From Roseivirga sp. UBA6061 (GTDB taxonomy: Bacteria; Bacteroidota; Bacteroidia; Cytophagales; Cyclobacteriaceae): a stretch of 64,000 nt of DNA. The DNA lies in contig DIYF01000014.1 in assembly GCA_002427745.1 (NCBI GenBank), positions 1 to 64,000 on the forward strand, read 5' to 3'. The position numbers and the translations under genes are program-made. A model generated the notes under the pieces. That model was not told where the DNA came from, did no database searches, and saw only the letters and a program-made list of their open reading frames with translations. The first letter of the stretch is position 1; every line of letters starts with the position of its first letter. Of the stretch, positions 1 to 7,751 are shown in pieces.

Positions 1-1081
1 ATATATTATGAATAGCCCGGGCGAGAAGCTCCTTACCGGTACCGGACTCTCCCAATATCAATACAGTAGCATCAGTTGTTGCCACCTGTTCCAACTCGTT
101 TAAAATCCGCTTGAACTTGACACTCTGGGTGACGATTTCATCAAAATTGTGCTCCAGCTTAATTTCATCCTGTAAGTAGGTGTTTTCAGCTTCCAGCCTG
201 TCCTTGAGTCTCTCTACCTCATCTAAGGCGCCAATCAGCTTTTCATTAGCGATTTTTCGTTCTATTTCAACGCCTGCTCTTTCAGCGAACATTTTCAGGA
301 TCTCCTGCTCTTCTATGGTAATTTTAAGCTCTTCCTCATCCAATATGGCTATGTGCCCTATGACGTCCCCTTCAGTTGATCTTATAGGTATGCCCAGGTA
401 ACCCTCTATACCTGCTTCGTTGTGAAAGTCCTTGTGAACATCCGTTGCCTGATAATAGGCATTCCCCGAGTTCATAATAAGCTTGCAGGGTGTGCCATCT
501 GTGTCGTATTCTATGTTCTCATTCAGGGTGCCTGCTTTCATAAAGGCGAGTGTCCGTAGCTTGGTTTTCTGCATATCCGCACATTCCGTCACCAGAACCA
601 GCGAGACGGCCAGGGCATTTGCTATATTTTCTACCAGTGATTTGAAGTAGTCGCGGCCTATCTCTGTAGCCGTGGCTTCTGATACAGATCGCAGGAGTTT
701 CTCTTTCCTTTTTCGCTCAGAGATGTTCAGCACAAAGCTGATGTTGTATGAACTTCCTTCAAACTCCACATAGTTGACAAAGATCTCAACCGGTATTTCA
801 GTACCTTCTTTGGTCCAGTGTGATGACTCAAAGGAGAAGCGTTTTTCTGCCTGAAAGCGTTTCCAGAGCTGAGCGTAGCTGGCCGGATCAAAATTATGAT
901 TGATGTCCATGATGGACATGCTGGCAAATTCTTCGCGACTATAGCCGTAATTCACACAGGCTGTTTCATTGGCATGACGTATTCGCCCGGTGTCGTCCAT
1001 CCAGAAAATGGAGGCAAGAGCACGCTCTACGGTAAAGTTTGAAAGACGCTGCTGATCCTGGTCCTTGGAGAAATGGGGCAT
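1..1081 (-). CDS. Sigma-54-type response activator with PAS and GAF sensors (3' part outside window)
   Basis: Reading leftwards from the ATG at 1081, the frame stays open to the window edge, giving about 360 residues. A PAS-like domain fills about residues 15-125, with a central FWMDDTGRI segment and an [11 protein letters not shown] exit typical of PAS/PAC modules. A GAF-like domain follows at about 140-275 ([20 protein letters not shown]), then a charged helical linker. The AAA+ domain of sigma-54 activators then begins, with Walker A GESGTGKE near residue 342. The GAFTGA loop and the DNA-binding domain would lie outside the window, so the output is inferred from family knowledge. The lack of an N-terminal receiver domain suggests direct sensing of a small ligand or redox state. 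Confidence 0.85.
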   Translation of the reverse strand, partial: MPHFSKDQDQQRLSNFTVERALASIFWMDDTGRIRHANETACVNYGYSREEFASMSIMDINHNFDPASYAQLWKRFQAEKRFSFESSHWTKEGTEIPVEIFVNYVEFEGSSYNISFVLNISERKRKEKLLRSVSEATATEIGRDYFKSLVENIANALAVSLVLVTECADMQKTKLRTLAFMKAGTLNENIEYDTDGTPCKLIMNSGNAYYQATDVHKDFHNEAGIEGYLGIPIRSTEGDVIGHIAILDEEELKITIEEQEILKMFAERAGVEIERKIANEKLIGALDEVERLKDRLEAENTYLQDEIKLEHNFDEIVTQSVKFKRILNELEQVATTDATVLILGESGTGKELLARAIHNI

Positions 1082-1242
1082 GGCTCGAGTATGAATTTAC
1101 GAAATATCGGGAATTTGAAAGTGACTACAAACCGGAGTTGTGAGAAAAGTGGAGCATATAAAATGTGATGAAGAGTTTATAGAAATGTGATAACTTCAAG
1201 TAACCAATGCCGTTTGGCTAAGTCAGATCATAAAGTAATATC

Positions 1243-1704
1243 ATGAAAACCCTACTAGTTTTTTCATTCATTGTCGCAGCTTTCACGGTAAATGCCCAGG
1301 GCGGTGATTATGCAGTTGAGCATTATAACCTGAAAAGAGGTCTGGCCATTCAGGGATACGATCCGGTGGCTTACTTCACTGAAAATAAGGCGGTAGAAGG
1401 TAAATCTACCATTAGTCATACAAGCAGCGGGGTAACTTATCGCTTTGCGAGCGAGGCTAACAAAAAACTGTTTATTGCTGACCCTAAGAAATATGAACCG
1501 GCCTACGGAGGCTACTGTGCTTATGCCATGGCCTTTGGTGATAAAGTTAAAATTGACCCCGAAACCTTTAAGGTGAAAGACGGCAGGTTATTTCTCTTCT
1601 ATAATTTCAACTTCACGAACACCCTCAAGAAGTGGAACCGAGATGAAACCAATCTTTTTGGAAAGGCAGAAGATGCCTGGAAGAAGATCGTTATTGAAAA
1701 GTAG
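1243..1704 (+). CDS. Exported YHS domain protein
   Basis: A 153-residue protein with a clear Sec signal peptide (residues 1-19, ending NAQ). The YHS domain covers about residues 35-97: IQGYDPVAYF at 36-45, then YRFASEANKKLF and a GGYCAYAMA segment at 89-97 holding the single cysteine. YHS domains occur in metal-linked proteins such as copper ATPases; in this secreted stand-alone form the function is not established. The gene is monocistronic: 160 bases separate it from the divergent regulator and 120 bases from the next gene, and the start is the first ATG before the signal peptide. Confidence 0.8.
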   Translation: MKTLLVFSFIVAAFTVNAQGGDYAVEHYNLKRGLAIQGYDPVAYFTENKAVEGKSTISHTSSGVTYRFASEANKKLFIADPKKYEPAYGGYCAYAMAFGDKVKIDPETFKVKDGRLFLFYNFNFTNTLKKWNRDETNLFGKAEDAWKKIVIEK

Positions 1705-1785
1705 GGTAAAGATTTGTTTGAATAGAATGGTCAGGTCCGAAACCGATGTTTTGACCTGCGTAAAACCTTTTATTGAATAATTCGG

Positions 1786-1793
1786 TACATTTG
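1786..1793 (+). promoter_or_regulatory. Bacteroidota -7 promoter element for the DinB-like gene
   Basis: TACATTTG matches the TAnnTTTG consensus of the Bacteroidota primary sigma factor. It lies 31 bases before the ATG at 1825, implying a leader of about 25 bases. No clear TTTG -33 box is visible. Confidence 0.5.
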
Positions 1794-1824
1794 GTTAATA
1801 TCGGGTCGTTTTACTAGTTATTAG

Positions 1825-2340
1825 ATGCAATTACAGCAAATCTCTGTCGATATCCTGAAGCAACTTATCGCTGTTTCGGATCAACTTCATGATGAAGACT
1901 TCAGACAGCCACTGGATATACTTTCACAGAATTCAATCGGAAAACATATCAGACATATCATAGAGTTTTATGATTTGATGATGGTTGGTAATACTTCTGG
2001 TTCAGTCGATTACGACAAGAGATCTCACGACAAAGTACTTGAGGAAAACCGTATTCTTGCGATCGAAAAGATGAATGCGCTTGCTCAGGAAATCTCTTCA
2101 GTGAAGGAAGATAAGGCGATCATTATGACGGCAAATTATTCACTGAAAGAGTATGCTCCTCTGAACATCAATACTACATTGTTCAGAGAGCTGCAGTATA
2201 ATGTGGAGCATGCGGTTCATCATATGGCCATTATTAAAATTGCGCTGATCAGTAATTTTCCTGCATTGACGATTCCGGCTAATTTTGGGATCGCTCACTC
2301 TACCATCAAGTATCAGAGAGATTCAGAATGTGCACAGTAA
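1825..2340 (+). CDS. DinB-like four-helix protein
   Basis: A 171-residue, mostly helical cytoplasmic protein without a signal peptide. Histidines sit where DinB/YfiT-type proteins place metal ligands: KHIRH at residues 40-44 and EHAVHH at 128-133. DinB-fold enzymes are often thiol-dependent transferases, but no substrate can be named here. Its 3' end overlaps the NRDE gene by 13 bases, so the two are probably co-transcribed and may be translationally coupled. Assignment rests on the histidine pattern and helical character, so the family is likely and the activity unknown. Confidence 0.65.
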   Translation: MQLQQISVDILKQLIAVSDQLHDEDFRQPLDILSQNSIGKHIRHIIEFYDLMMVGNTSGSVDYDKRSHDKVLEENRILAIEKMNALAQEISSVKEDKAIIMTANYSLKEYAPLNINTTLFRELQYNVEHAVHHMAIIKIALISNFPALTIPANFGIAHSTIKYQRDSECAQ

Positions 2341-3029
2341 CCTTTCTGCCCAAAGGTCCACAATCTTATATTCTTACTTCTAACCGTGACGAGACACCCA
2401 AACGGGCTGCCTTGCATCCGGCTGAGTATTCGGTATTCGGGCATACCCTGTATTTTCCAAAAGAGCCGCTGGCCGGTGGAACCTGGATTGTGACAGACAA
2501 GCAGCGTTTTACACTTTGTTTGCTTAACGGAGCTTTTGTAATACATGAGCGTAATCCTCCCTACAGGTTGAGCCGTGGCCAAATGGTACTGGAGTTTTTC
2601 AGATATGCCGATGTATCTGCTTTTCTGAAGGACTATGATTTTCAAGGAATTGAGCCTTTTACCCTGGTTTTGGTAGATAGTACCGATGAGATTGACCTGA
2701 CCGAGCTGGTCTGGGATGGTAATGAAGCTCATGTCAGAAAGCTCAGTGCGGATGAACCGTACATATGGTCATCGGCTACGCTTTACCCAAAAGAGATTGC
2801 CGATCAGAGAAGAGACTGGTTCCGGTCATGGCTCGAAGAGCACGAGCGCTTTGCGCAGTCAGAAATCATCGATTTTCATAAATATGGTGGGAGAGGAGAC
2901 CTTTGGAATAATTTCGTGATGAAGCGCGGTGACAACCTCGAAACCGTGAGTATCACATCTATCGAAAAAGGGGATGACTTTGCTGTGAAGTACGAAGACC
3001 TCCTGACGAGCGAGGTGACACTCTCCTAG
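2328..3029 (+). CDS. NRDE family (TANGO2-like) protein
   Basis: A 233-residue protein starting MCTVTF, with the diagnostic NRDE tetrad at residues 19-22, as in the NRDE/TANGO2 family (formerly DUF833). Cys2 is conserved in the family and resembles an N-terminal nucleophile exposed after Met removal. A GGTW motif near residue 50 is also typical. Eukaryotic TANGO2 has been linked to haem or lipid handling; the bacterial role is unsettled. The gene overlaps the upstream DinB-like gene by 13 bases, and its stop codon shares the palindrome CTAG with the stop of the convergent barrel gene. Confidence 0.85.
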   Translation: MCTVTFLPKGPQSYILTSNRDETPKRAALHPAEYSVFGHTLYFPKEPLAGGTWIVTDKQRFTLCLLNGAFVIHERNPPYRLSRGQMVLEFFRYADVSAFLKDYDFQGIEPFTLVLVDSTDEIDLTELVWDGNEAHVRKLSADEPYIWSSATLYPKEIADQRRDWFRSWLEEHERFAQSEIIDFHKYGGRGDLWNNFVMKRGDNLETVSITSIEKGDDFAVKYEDLLTSEVTLS

Positions 3030-3664
3030 AATTTGATCCCTACTTCAAGACTAAACAGATTGCTTTTAACCGTAAAGGCATTGTAAGCGGTGCTTTGGGT
3101 TTTTACGGTATTGAGGAAGCCTATATTGTAGTTCAATCCGGCAAAAACTCTGGTGTTTACCCCAATGCTTCGCTCTACTCCCCCTCCGAAATTCCCGGCC
3201 AGGTCAAAATCAGAAAACTCCGTAATGAGAATATTGCCCGGTTCTTCATTAGCTGAATTAAGCCTTATCTCAGGGATTACACCGAAGTTGAAAAAGAGCC
3301 GGGTATCCAGCAGCAGTTCATTTGTATAAAGCTTCAGCAAAAGAGGTACCTGAAGATACTCATGGTCATACTCTTCTGTGCGCATCGCTGATATGCCATT
3401 CTGGGCAGAAATCTTGGTGGCTTTTGATGCAAAATTCACACCGGCATGAAAAAAGTAGTTCTCCTTGAAGGGCATATCTACAAAAGCTCCCAGTAGAAAT
3501 TTTACCGCGCTGCCATCTCTTTCGAGGCTTGTGCCACCATCTCCCACAGAAGTACGGACGTTAGAGAGTGTCGGGGCTATTTTTATGCCTATCCGGTAAT
3601 CCTGACTTAAAAGAACGGTGGAAAAGAATAGCGCGAAAAGCGCGGAGATGACGTATTTCCTCAT
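3026..3664 (-). CDS. Outer-membrane beta-barrel protein (PorT/OmpW-like)
   Basis: A 212-residue protein with a signal peptide (residues 1-20, ending LLSQ). Alternating hydrophobic and polar strands follow, with a C-terminus VGIKF that fits an outer-membrane insertion signal. RIGIKIAPTLSNVRTS just after the signal peptide resembles the PorT-type outer membrane beta-barrel family common in Bacteroidota. No enzymatic motif is visible. It diverges from gldB with only 44 bases between starts, so the two share a compact promoter region. A structural or porin-like role is inferred. Confidence 0.75.
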   Translation of the reverse strand: MRKYVISALFALFFSTVLLSQDYRIGIKIAPTLSNVRTSVGDGGTSLERDGSAVKFLLGAFVDMPFKENYFFHAGVNFASKATKISAQNGISAMRTEEYDHEYLQVPLLLKLYTNELLLDTRLFFNFGVIPEIRLNSANEEPGNILITEFSDFDLAGNFGGGVERSIGVNTRVFAGLNYNIGFLNTVKTQSTAYNAFTVKSNLFSLEVGIKF

Positions 3665-3683
3665 GTGGGATAAAATAAATAAA

Positions 3684-3691
3684 TAGATTTG
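3684..3691 (+). promoter_or_regulatory. -7 promoter element for gldB
   Basis: TAGATTTG fits TAnnTTTG and lies 17 bases before the chosen ATG at 3709. It sits in the 44-base gap between gldB and the divergent barrel gene. Confidence 0.5.
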
Positions 3692-3708
3692 TCATTTAAA
3701 AAGTGAGT

Positions 3709-4695
3709 ATGCGCAAAGTCCTGATATTTTTCGCCATTGGCCTGGTTTTGTTCTCCTGCAAAGATGATCGCTGCGATAGCTTTCCGGATATCAGCAATAT
3801 CAGTATTGACCTTGATTTTGAGGACCTGACCGGAGAGATCCATGCGATCGATACAGAGGAAGAGCTAGCCGCTTTTCTGGCAGCCAACCCCATAGTAAGA
3901 GATGACTTTTTTCAGGCTGGCAACTATAAATCTGAGGCCGAAATGCTGACGGAAACCATGAAGATTCTGAGTAATCCCTATGTCGATACATTGTATCAGG
4001 AGGTGACCAGAATCTTTGATGTAAACAAGCTCCGGGATGAGTTGGAAGATGCCTTCAGCCGAATCGAATACTTTTATCCTGATTTTGAAGCACCCAAGGT
4101 GCGAACCGTGTACACCGGGTTTGGTAATGATATTTATTATAATGACTCACTGCTCGTTATAGGTCTTGACTATTACCTGGGGCCAGAGGCCTCATTCAGA
4201 CCTGATGAACATGAGTATGTGAAAGTCAGACTCACACCAGATCATCTGGTGCCCCACCTGATCCAGTTTACATCCAATCGGTTTAACGATACCAATGTGG
4301 ATGATCGGACGATTCTTGATGAGATGGTTTTTTACGGTAAGGCACTTCATTTTGTAAAGACGATGCTCCCCTGTACTCCCGATAGTCTGGTGATAGGTTA
4401 CAATACTGAACAGATGCTGAATACGGAGGTGAGTGAGCCCTATCTCTGGGCCTACTTTGTTGATAATGCGTTGTTATATGACAAAAAGCCGCTCAACATT
4501 GCGAAGTTTATAGAAGAGCGACCGGGCATCCCTGAGATAGACAGACGCTGCCCCGGAAGAATAGGGCAATGGCTTGGCTGGCAGATTGTAGCACAGTTTG
4601 AATCTGAAACAGATGCCGATTTTCAGGAACTAATGACCAAAACAGATTCCAGACAGGTGCTTATGCAGTCAAAATATAGACCTCGGAATCGCTGA
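3709..4695 (+). CDS. gldB: Gliding motility lipoprotein GldB-like
   Basis: A 328-residue lipoprotein. The ATG at 3709 is preferred over an in-frame GTG at 3703 because it directly precedes the signal MRKVLIFFAIGLVLFSC, with lipidated Cys17. The body follows the GldB pattern: an ISNISIDLDFEDL segment after the lipobox, a long region on loss of the unfolded middle, and a C-terminal GRIGQWLGWQIV segment. GldB was found as a protein required for Bacteroidota gliding. No other gld or spr gene lies in the window. The 3' end overlaps the convergent glycosyltransferase by 35 bases. Confidence 0.8.
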   Translation: MRKVLIFFAIGLVLFSCKDDRCDSFPDISNISIDLDFEDLTGEIHAIDTEEELAAFLAANPIVRDDFFQAGNYKSEAEMLTETMKILSNPYVDTLYQEVTRIFDVNKLRDELEDAFSRIEYFYPDFEAPKVRTVYTGFGNDIYYNDSLLVIGLDYYLGPEASFRPDEHEYVKVRLTPDHLVPHLIQFTSNRFNDTNVDDRTILDEMVFYGKALHFVKTMLPCTPDSLVIGYNTEQMLNTEVSEPYLWAYFVDNALLYDKKPLNIAKFIEERPGIPEIDRRCPGRIGQWLGWQIVAQFESETDADFQELMTKTDSRQVLMQSKYRPRNR

Positions 4696-5884
4696 CCCTG
4701 ATCTGTTTTTCATTATTAATCACGCTGACCAGTTTCTGAATCTGAAGCTTCTTGCTGTAATGCTGCTCAGCAATTTGTCGTGCATTGTTCTTATAGGTGT
4801 CGAGCAAGCTTCTGTTTTTGAGAAAAGGCTTTATCAGCTCAAGAAACTCTTCAGGTCTGTTCGGGTTGGCGTAAAACCCACAATTGTATTTCTCAACCAA
4901 ATCTTTGGTCCAGCCTGGTGTATTCACAATGGTTAGTTTTCCTGAGGCAAGACTGTCAAAAAGCTTGTTGGGACTATTGGTGGCCAGAACGGGCAGGTCA
5001 GCAAAGCATACATAAGTAGCATCTGAAATATTCAGAATGTCTTTAACTCCTCCCTTATTCTGATGGCCTATAAACTCCAGGTTTGTTAGTTTCTTCAGGT
5101 AAGCCGATAGTTTAATGTTGCTCAGCTTTCCACCATCACCTACCACTTTAAAGTTGATATTGAGATTACTTTCCAGGCTCTTCTCTGCTATGTCCAGAAA
5201 GAATTCGAGGTGATTGGCTGTTCCGATACTTCCGAAATAGGTGATCACAAAGGGCTGATTCACATGATAAAACTCTACCAGTTTGGGGTCTTTGATCTCC
5301 TTTGTAAAGAACTGGCAGTCGGCCATATTAGGAATCATGTAAACCTCCTTTTCCGGGACTACATTTTTGATCCAGTCACGCATGCCCGGAGACAGTGCCA
5401 CGATTTTTTCAGCGCTCTGGTAGATGCGAGCCTCCAGCCGGAACAGCCACTTTTTTATCAGGGCTCCTTTGATCATTCCGATTTCGATAGGCGCAGTAGG
5501 CCAGAGATCTCTCACCTCGAAAATGTAAGGAATTCCCAGTTTCTTTTTCATCCACAGTCCTATCAATCCTACTGTCAGTGGGGTAGAAGTAACATAGGCA
5601 AGGTCTACGCCCTTTATGTTTTTGATAATCTTCTTTGACTGCCTTACAAAAGACATAAATGACCGGATTCTCCTGATGCCCCCCATGCTGTTGCTATAGG
5701 GTATGGGGAGGTAGTGAACAGTAATACCGTCAATCCTGGTTTTGCGGTAGGCTCTTTCGTTGTGTGTTGTGACCATCTCCACTTCAAAACCATTTTCCAC
5801 CAGCCCACGACCCAGGTAGTATGAGCGTATGGCTCCACCTTCCTGAGGGGTTTTAAAATACTGATGGATATAAAGGATTTTCAT
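4661..5884 (-). CDS. GT4 family glycosyltransferase
   Basis: A 407-residue GT-B glycosyltransferase. The start at 5884 (MKILYIHQYF) is chosen because upstream in-frame codons run into nth without homology, and the Rossmann strand begins here. The N-terminal acceptor domain contains a glycine loop (TPQEGGAIRS) and FEVRDLWPTAPIEIG at about 122-136, as in WbuB-like enzymes. The C-terminal donor domain carries ITYFGSIGTANHLEFF and the NSPNKLFDSLASGK segment that binds the nucleotide sugar. Such enzymes build cell-surface polysaccharide. It is isolated from other polysaccharide genes and lies 49 bases downstream of nth. Confidence 0.88.
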   Translation of the reverse strand: MKILYIHQYFKTPQEGGAIRSYYLGRGLVENGFEVEMVTTHNERAYRKTRIDGITVHYLPIPYSNSMGGIRRIRSFMSFVRQSKKIIKNIKGVDLAYVTSTPLTVGLIGLWMKKKLGIPYIFEVRDLWPTAPIEIGMIKGALIKKWLFRLEARIYQSAEKIVALSPGMRDWIKNVVPEKEVYMIPNMADCQFFTKEIKDPKLVEFYHVNQPFVITYFGSIGTANHLEFFLDIAEKSLESNLNINFKVVGDGGKLSNIKLSAYLKKLTNLEFIGHQNKGGVKDILNISDATYVCFADLPVLATNSPNKLFDSLASGKLTIVNTPGWTKDLVEKYNCGFYANPNRPEEFLELIKPFLKNRSLLDTYKNNARQIAEQHYSKKLQIQKLVSVINNEKQIRVSDSEVYILTA

Positions 5885-5933
5885 GTCGGAACAGGTGAAA
5901 ATAAGCTCTGTATCAAAGATACAACCTTTTTGA

Positions 5934-6587
5934 CTATTGGATGATTCCTTCTTTCTTCTCCCAATAACGACAGAAATGGGTGAGCTTACATACTTCGCAT
6001 TTAGGAGTGCGGGCCAGACAGGTATATCTGCCATGAAGTATAAGCCAGTGATGTGCCTGAGAAATTACTTCTTTGGGTAAGTGACTCACCAGTTGTTTTT
6101 CCACGGCAAGCGGGGTGGAAGCATTTTGATTTACGAGTCCCAGCCGTTTGGATACCCTGAATACATGCGTATCCACAGCCATGCTGGGTTGATTCCATAT
6201 TACTGAGGTGATTACATTGGCAGTTTTACGGCCTACGCCAGGTAATTTCTGCAGGTCTTCCATGCTTTCCGGTACCTCAGAGTTGAAGTCTTCGACCAGC
6301 ATTTTGCCCAGGCCAATCAGGTGTTTGGTCTTATTGTTAGGGTAAGAAACTGATTTAATATAAGGAAACAGCTCATCAAAGTGTGCTGCCGCCAGGTGCT
6401 CTGGTGTGGGGAAATCCTTGAAGAGCTTTGGTGTAATTATGTTGATGCGCTTATCGGTGCATTGGGCACTTAAAACAACAGCCACAAGCAGTTCAAACGG
6501 GTTGTCGTAGTGTAACTCCGTTTCTGCTTGTGGCTGATTTTCCTGGAAATACGCTATTAATTCCTTGTAACGATCCTTTCTGGTCAT
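5934..6587 (-). CDS. nth: Endonuclease III
   Basis: A 217-residue DNA glycosylase/AP lyase that removes oxidised pyrimidines in base excision repair. The helix-hairpin-helix LPGVGRKTA is at residues 115-123 with catalytic Lys121, and the catalytic aspartate is Asp139 in AVDTHVFRV. The [4Fe-4S] cluster ligands are all present with the classical spacing: Cys190, Cys197, Cys200 and Cys206 (C-x6-C-x2-C-x5-C). Length matches the family. It precedes the glycosyltransferase on the same strand. Confidence 0.97.
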   Translation of the reverse strand: MTRKDRYKELIAYFQENQPQAETELHYDNPFELLVAVVLSAQCTDKRINIITPKLFKDFPTPEHLAAAHFDELFPYIKSVSYPNNKTKHLIGLGKMLVEDFNSEVPESMEDLQKLPGVGRKTANVITSVIWNQPSMAVDTHVFRVSKRLGLVNQNASTPLAVEKQLVSHLPKEVISQAHHWLILHGRYTCLARTPKCEVCKLTHFCRYWEKKEGIIQ

Positions 6588-6661
6588 GCCTCTAAGTTAA
6601 TGCTTCGGTTTTTCGGTTTAATGATTTCACGAAGAATTACATTAAACCATCCAACACCGAA

Positions 6662-6904
6662 CTACCTTAGTGCATGCAGGTCGTAAGACTTGGAATAGCT
6701 GAGAATCTTGTCAATAGTATCTTCAGACGGCTTCAGTTTCACAGCTTTGAGTGATTCAACCGTGCCGCTAAGATTATTATAAGTTTCTGATAGTTGCTCA
6801 TCAAATATGAGCGCTGTTTCGATTTCGATCGACTCCTCAGGAGTCGTTTCCTGGTAAATGTACCGGATTAAATCATCTTGGGTAAAGGTTTTGATCATAC
6901 GCAA
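6662..6904 (-). CDS. Small acidic protein overlapping the ECF sigma gene, possible anti-sigma partner
   Basis: An 80-residue acidic protein with no membrane segment. The pattern DLIRYIYQETTPEESIEIE at the N-terminus recalls the soluble zinc-less anti-sigma N-termini seen beside Bacteroidota sigma factors, where a helix is followed by an EE-rich turn. The start overlaps the sigma factor's last 32 bases, so translation is likely coupled. It lacks the HxxxCxxC zinc motif and any transmembrane helix, so it would be a cytoplasmic regulator at most. Function is inferred from position only. Confidence 0.6.
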   Translation of the reverse strand: MRMIKTFTQDDLIRYIYQETTPEESIEIETALIFDEQLSETYNNLSGTVESLKAVKLKPSEDTIDKILSYSKSYDLHALR

Positions 6905-7472
6905 TATTCAATTTGTTCATCTTCTTCCTTAAGTTGATGAGAGCGTATCGCATTCTTCCAAGCGCTGTGTTGATGCTTACATCCGTTGCTTCAGCGATTT
7001 CCTGAAAGCTCATTTGCATATAGTGTCTCATCATTAAGACCTCACGTTGCGAATCCGGTAATTCCTTTATCAGATCACGAAGCAGTGCGTGAGTATCTTG
7101 TTGTATTTGTCTTGACTCAATTGAGTCTTCTGAAAATTCCAGTGTATTAAAGATATTGCTGCCATCTTCCATGACAATCATTGGGTATCTCTTAGCCTTT
7201 CTGAAATGGTCGATTGCTAAGTTGTGAGCAATTCTGGTGACCCATGGCAAAAACTTACCCTCTTCATTATAACGTCCGGACTTAATCGTATTAACGACTT
7301 TCACGTACGTTTCTTGTAATAAATCTTCTGCCAAAAACTGATCTTTTACAATCAGATAGATCGTTGTGTAAATTTTGTTCTTGTGACGATTAACCAGTTC
7401 AGCAAAAGCTTCTTCGTTACCATTTTTGTACTGCGATATTAATTGACTATCGCTTACAGCATATTTCCTCAT
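6873..7472 (-). CDS. ECF-type RNA polymerase sigma factor
   Basis: A 199-residue sigma-70 family protein. Region 2 spans about residues 25-92 (AEDLLQETYVKVV, then WVTRIAHNLAIDHFRKAKR for -10 recognition and melting). Region 4 spans about 126-182, with the helix-turn-helix FQEIAEATDVSINTALGRMRYALINLRKK. Lacking regions 1 and 3, it is of the ECF class. It is followed by a small overlapping reading frame that may encode a partner. The trigger is unknown; no outer-membrane transducer or FecR-like gene lies nearby, which separates it from iron-uptake sigma factors. Confidence 0.92.
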   Translation of the reverse strand: MRKYAVSDSQLISQYKNGNEEAFAELVNRHKNKIYTTIYLIVKDQFLAEDLLQETYVKVVNTIKSGRYNEEGKFLPWVTRIAHNLAIDHFRKAKRYPMIVMEDGSNIFNTLEFSEDSIESRQIQQDTHALLRDLIKELPDSQREVLMMRHYMQMSFQEIAEATDVSINTALGRMRYALINLRKKMNKLNIAYDQNLYPR

Positions 7473-7736
7473 GTTAGTTATTGTTAGGTTTAACGTAGAG
7501 GTCTATATCGATATTGTGCTGTTTAGTTTACGAACTGGTTTTAAGAAAAGAATGATCTCAAATGTATTGATTCAATAGGGAAATGCAAATTTTCTGAAGA
7601 TTTTTTTGTCTTCCTTATGTCAAATCGAAAGCTCAATTGAGATTTACAAAAATAAAAGCAATGATAATGCCAGAAAGCAAAATTAAATTCGGATTTGCGA
7701 AATTATTTTTGTCTAACAATTAGCCAAGAGCTCTGT

Positions 7737-7744
7737 TATCTTTG
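7737..7744 (+). promoter_or_regulatory. -7 promoter element for uvrA
   Basis: TATCTTTG fits TAnnTTTG. Its last base is only 8 before the A of the ATG at 7752, so transcription should start within a few bases of the start codon, giving a leaderless or near-leaderless message. Confidence 0.6.
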
Positions 7745-7751
7745 CATCCTC

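Noticed and set aside
5210..5638. 142-residue + strand frame within the glycosyltransferase
   Set aside because: It is a shadow of a clear GT4 gene and lacks any motif.
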